Assembly (NCBI RefSeq): GCF_000025185.1
Contig: NC_013720.1
Span: forward strand, 930,001 to 994,000
Direction: 5' to 3'
Origin: Pirellula staleyi DSM 6068
GTDB lineage: Bacteria > Planctomycetota > Planctomycetia > Pirellulales > Pirellulaceae
Length of the DNA: 64,000 nucleotides
Made by a program: the position numbers and the translations under genes. Position 1 is the stretch's first letter, and the number at the start of each line of letters is the position of its first letter. The notes under the pieces are model-generated. The model was not told the origin of the DNA. It was given only the letters and a program-made list of their open reading frames with translations, and did not search any database. Below are positions 61,826 through 64,000 of the stretch, piece after piece.

Positions 61826-62134
61826 CTACATCGCCAGCAGCACCGAGACGGCGCTCACCATCACAGCGACCAGTAGGATTCCAGCGACTAGCACGGTGTG
61901 GGACCAGAACGAGCTACGAATGTGAGAACTAATCACGAGAATCGAGGCTCCCACGGCACCAGCCGCTCCCATGAAGAAGAACCCCTCCAGCAAGCTCAAG
62001 CCCGATTTCCTAGCGAGCGCATAAAACTTGCCGAATTTAAGCAGCGGCAACAGCGCGACCACCACAGCTGCCAGCGGAATCACCCACCAAGGTTGCCGCG
62101 TGTAGTGGCGGGGTTCGCTGGCTTGATCATCCAT
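61826..62134 (-). CDS. Small three-helix membrane protein
   Basis: About 102 aa. Three hydrophobic segments: WWVIPLAAVVVALLPLLKFG, GLSLLEGFFFMGAAGAVGAS and HTVLVAGILLVAVMVSAVSV. It carries no recognised domain. ATG 62134 is the likely start; the ORF continues to a TTG at 62167. It lies 69 bp upstream of the NPYTSP gene on the same strand. Confidence 0.62.
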   Translation of the reverse strand: MDDQASEPRHYTRQPWWVIPLAAVVVALLPLLKFGKFYALARKSGLSLLEGFFFMGAAGAVGASILVISSHIRSSFWSHTVLVAGILLVAVMVSAVSVLLAM

Positions 62135-62538
62135 CCTCTGCTCTTTCGTCGCTCGTCTTCCTCCCAACGGACGGGGACTTAGACTACTACAACGAGGGGG
62201 AGAGCATCAAGCGTTTCTTCGTTCGATTTTGCAGATGGCCGCTACAGGTCCTATAAGCACCGTTGTGATTGAGTGGCTATGCGAGACGCAGCTCACCAGA
62301 GCAGTTCGAATATCAGGACTGTGTTGAGCTGCGCACAACACAGCCACCCAGTGCACCTGCATTTCTCACATGGATAGAGAGGTGGCCTGCTAGACTGCTC
62401 ACGACCTGACGATTTCATTCGTGCGCGAGGTGGCTGATCGATTGCGGGGTGGCTCGTAGGGATTGATATCCACCGATGTCTCCTGAGGGGGACTGGTTGC
62501 GATAGAGCAAACCGCATGCGTTCCAGCCTAACCAACTC
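62135..62538. other. Intergenic region upstream of the small membrane gene
   Basis: About 400 bp with no gene. GCTGCGCACAACACAGCCAC near 62330 is the reverse complement of the GGGTGGCTCTGTTGTGC part of the 30943-31154 repeat, so a fragment of that family lies here. Confidence 0.55.
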
Positions 62539-63855
62539 CTAAGTCGCCGACAAATCGCTGGTGGTGAGCTCCACGGCGTGGAGCTGCTTGCCACTCATCG
62601 AAATCCAGCGGGCGGTGAGTTTTGCGGGGGTTTGCGTGGTATCGGCGGTCAGCTGCAAGAAGACGTTCGGAATTGGCTCTCCCCACACGAGCGCCGGATG
62701 AGGAATGTTGAGCGAGGGGATGATCCGGTCGTGCAGCGGCGAAACGATGCACTCGTGCAGCTCGTAGCCGACCCGTTTTTGCGTCGGATACTTCAGATGC
62801 CGCGAGACATGAATGTCGCCGCTGAGCAAAATCACGCCCGAGATTTTCTTCTCGCCGAGGAAGTCAAAAATCGCATCACGCTCGTGCGCATACGTTCCCC
62901 AGTCATCTTTCTCTTTGTTTTCCTTATCGTCCCAGATCATGCCGGTGGCGAGGACTTTGAACGGCGCGGTCGATTGCTCGAGCGCCGCCAGGAGCCACTC
63001 CCACTGCTTCTTACCAACGCACGTTGGCTTCTCGGGATCGACGGGAGACATTTCCGTTTGCGAGAAGTAGCGCGGGTCGATCATGAAGACCTCGACACCG
63101 CCGTAGCGGAACTTGGTGTAGATCCCATGCTCTCCATCGCCAAACGATTCGAGCGCGCGATACTCGCAAAACGCCTGGCGAATTTGAGGCTTGTTCTTCA
63201 CCTTGCCGTCGGTGTCGTTCCCTCCGAAGTCGTGATCATCCCAAGTTCCCCAGAGTGGTCGCGAGCGGGCGAGGGCGTTGAGCGTGGGGATGCGAAGGAA
63301 CTCGCGGTGACACTGGCGATTGAACGGGAGGTCGGTTTTGTCGATGTAGGGCGTATCACCCATCAGCACCAGGGCGTCGGTGCCCACCTCGGCGATCTTG
63401 TCCCAGATCTCAAAAAACTTCGTGCTCGACGCGCACGAACCAAAGGCGAGCGCAACTTTTGCCGGAGTCTCGGGGGCAGCGGGCGTGCGAATCTGGCAGT
63501 GGGGATCGGCCAGTTTGCCGGTCGCCGCCGACTCGACGATTGTCCCTTCGTAGGTAGTGCTCGGCGCGAGGTCGACGACGGTGAACTTCACGCACAGGTC
63601 GTGCTCGGCAAGCGCCTCGGCGCGATAGGTTTTGCTGGTCTCCTCACCGCCACTCGTTTGGGAGACGACCTGCAGCGCGACCGGACCAGGGGCTGCAGCG
63701 CGAAACCAGACGATCGCTTTCGTGGTGTCGACATGCCCCAGCAGCGGACCGATCGGCTCCTGGCTCTCGGTGGCGAGCAGCTCGGCTGGCAACGCAGCTG
63801 CCATCGAACCAGCAACTGTGGCGGCGACAAACGTGCGACGATCGATCGATGACAT
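62539..63855 (-). CDS. Tat-exported PhoD-like phosphatase
   Basis: 438 aa. A twin-arginine signal DRRTFVAATVAGSMAAALPA (residues ~5-24) leads to a fibronectin-like N-terminal domain and the PhoD catalytic domain: ALVLMGDTPYIDKTDL, LWGTWDDHDFGGNDTDG, EVFMIDPRYFSQTE and LLSGDIHVSRHLK, with the D, DHD and SGDIH metal-site elements. Members hydrolyse phosphodiesters or monoesters with calcium and iron. An in-frame ATG at 63906 is an alternative start. It is the last gene, running towards the gap before 62134, and nothing further is seen after 63855. Confidence 0.88.
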   Translation of the reverse strand: MSSIDRRTFVAATVAGSMAAALPAELLATESQEPIGPLLGHVDTTKAIVWFRAAAPGPVALQVVSQTSGGEETSKTYRAEALAEHDLCVKFTVVDLAPSTTYEGTIVESAATGKLADPHCQIRTPAAPETPAKVALAFGSCASSTKFFEIWDKIAEVGTDALVLMGDTPYIDKTDLPFNRQCHREFLRIPTLNALARSRPLWGTWDDHDFGGNDTDGKVKNKPQIRQAFCEYRALESFGDGEHGIYTKFRYGGVEVFMIDPRYFSQTEMSPVDPEKPTCVGKKQWEWLLAALEQSTAPFKVLATGMIWDDKENKEKDDWGTYAHERDAIFDFLGEKKISGVILLSGDIHVSRHLKYPTQKRVGYELHECIVSPLHDRIIPSLNIPHPALVWGEPIPNVFLQLTADTTQTPAKLTARWISMSGKQLHAVELTTSDLSAT

Positions 63856-64000
63856 GGCTCGCGGCTTTCTCGTGCGTGGAATCAGTGGCGCAGGGGCTGT
63901 ACTCATCAGCAGCACACTGTGCAGCACAGCAAACAATTCTCTTGGCTCCTCGCCCGCTCGTTAGCCCCACTATAACGAGGTTTTCAGCGAAAGAAAATCG

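Noticed and set aside
62578-63852. 424-codon plus-strand ORF across the PhoD gene
   Set aside because: Tat signal and PhoD motifs are on the minus strand; no domain in the plus frame.

Overview
The window reads as a stretch of chromosome from a member of the Planctomycetes, most likely the Pirellulales (Pirellula-like). This is inferred from gene content: two DUF1559 proteins with prepilin-type N-termini, small prealbumin-like lipoproteins, a DUF1501 Tat-exported protein, a DUF6807 ('PmoA-like') secreted protein, a thioredoxin/cytochrome c/copper monooxygenase fusion, a BamB-like PQQ-propeller lipoprotein and an NPYTSP-type small membrane protein. Base composition is moderately GC-rich with one clearly AT-richer island. 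I found no rRNA, tRNA, CRISPR array, complete insertion sequence or prophage.

Layout. 0-5.3 kb: the tail of a UvrD/PcrA-type helicase, an old-yellow-enzyme oxidoreductase, an exported protein, a DAACS symporter and a small membrane protein. 5.5-16.9 kb: a DUF6807 protein, 6-phosphofructokinase, a propeller-cytochrome c protein, a large adenine-specific DNA methyltransferase translationally coupled to miaB, panD and small hypothetical genes. 16.85-19.05 kb: the AT-rich island with a two-gene cassette, an unrecognised 278-aa protein followed by an FRG-domain protein, bordered by palindromic repeats. 19-27.7 kb: glpK-glpD, a fumarylacetoacetase-family enzyme, a CoA-binding protein, a radical SAM protein, and the redoxin/cytochrome/monooxygenase fusion coupled to a TetR regulator. 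27.7-32.5 kb: a methyltransferase and a run of small VOC/DUF1579/YCII genes. 32.6-42.5 kb: fumC, a TPR protein, a cytochrome P450, an HI0933-family flavoprotein, an exported amidohydrolase and DUF1501. 42.6-47.6 kb: glycerate kinase facing an HpcH/HpaI aldolase-MFS pair, which suggests a sugar-acid route to glycerate, then a BamB-like lipoprotein. 48.4-52.4 kb: two DUF1559/lipoprotein cassettes. 52.6-64 kb: a coiled-coil protein, a 2-oxoacid:ferredoxin oxidoreductase (alpha+beta) bracketed by two CBS-domain genes, an SDR enzyme, an ADP-ribosylglycohydrolase, two small membrane proteins and a PhoD-like phosphatase.

Central metabolism is well represented: PFK, GlpK/GlpD, fumarase and the ferredoxin-dependent oxidoreductase. 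The best candidates for something undescribed are the FRG two-gene cassette, the uncoupled methyltransferase, and several families of small palindromic or heptameric intergenic repeats, one copy of which lies between 22-bp direct repeats. All functions come from reading translated motifs by eye; no database search was run.
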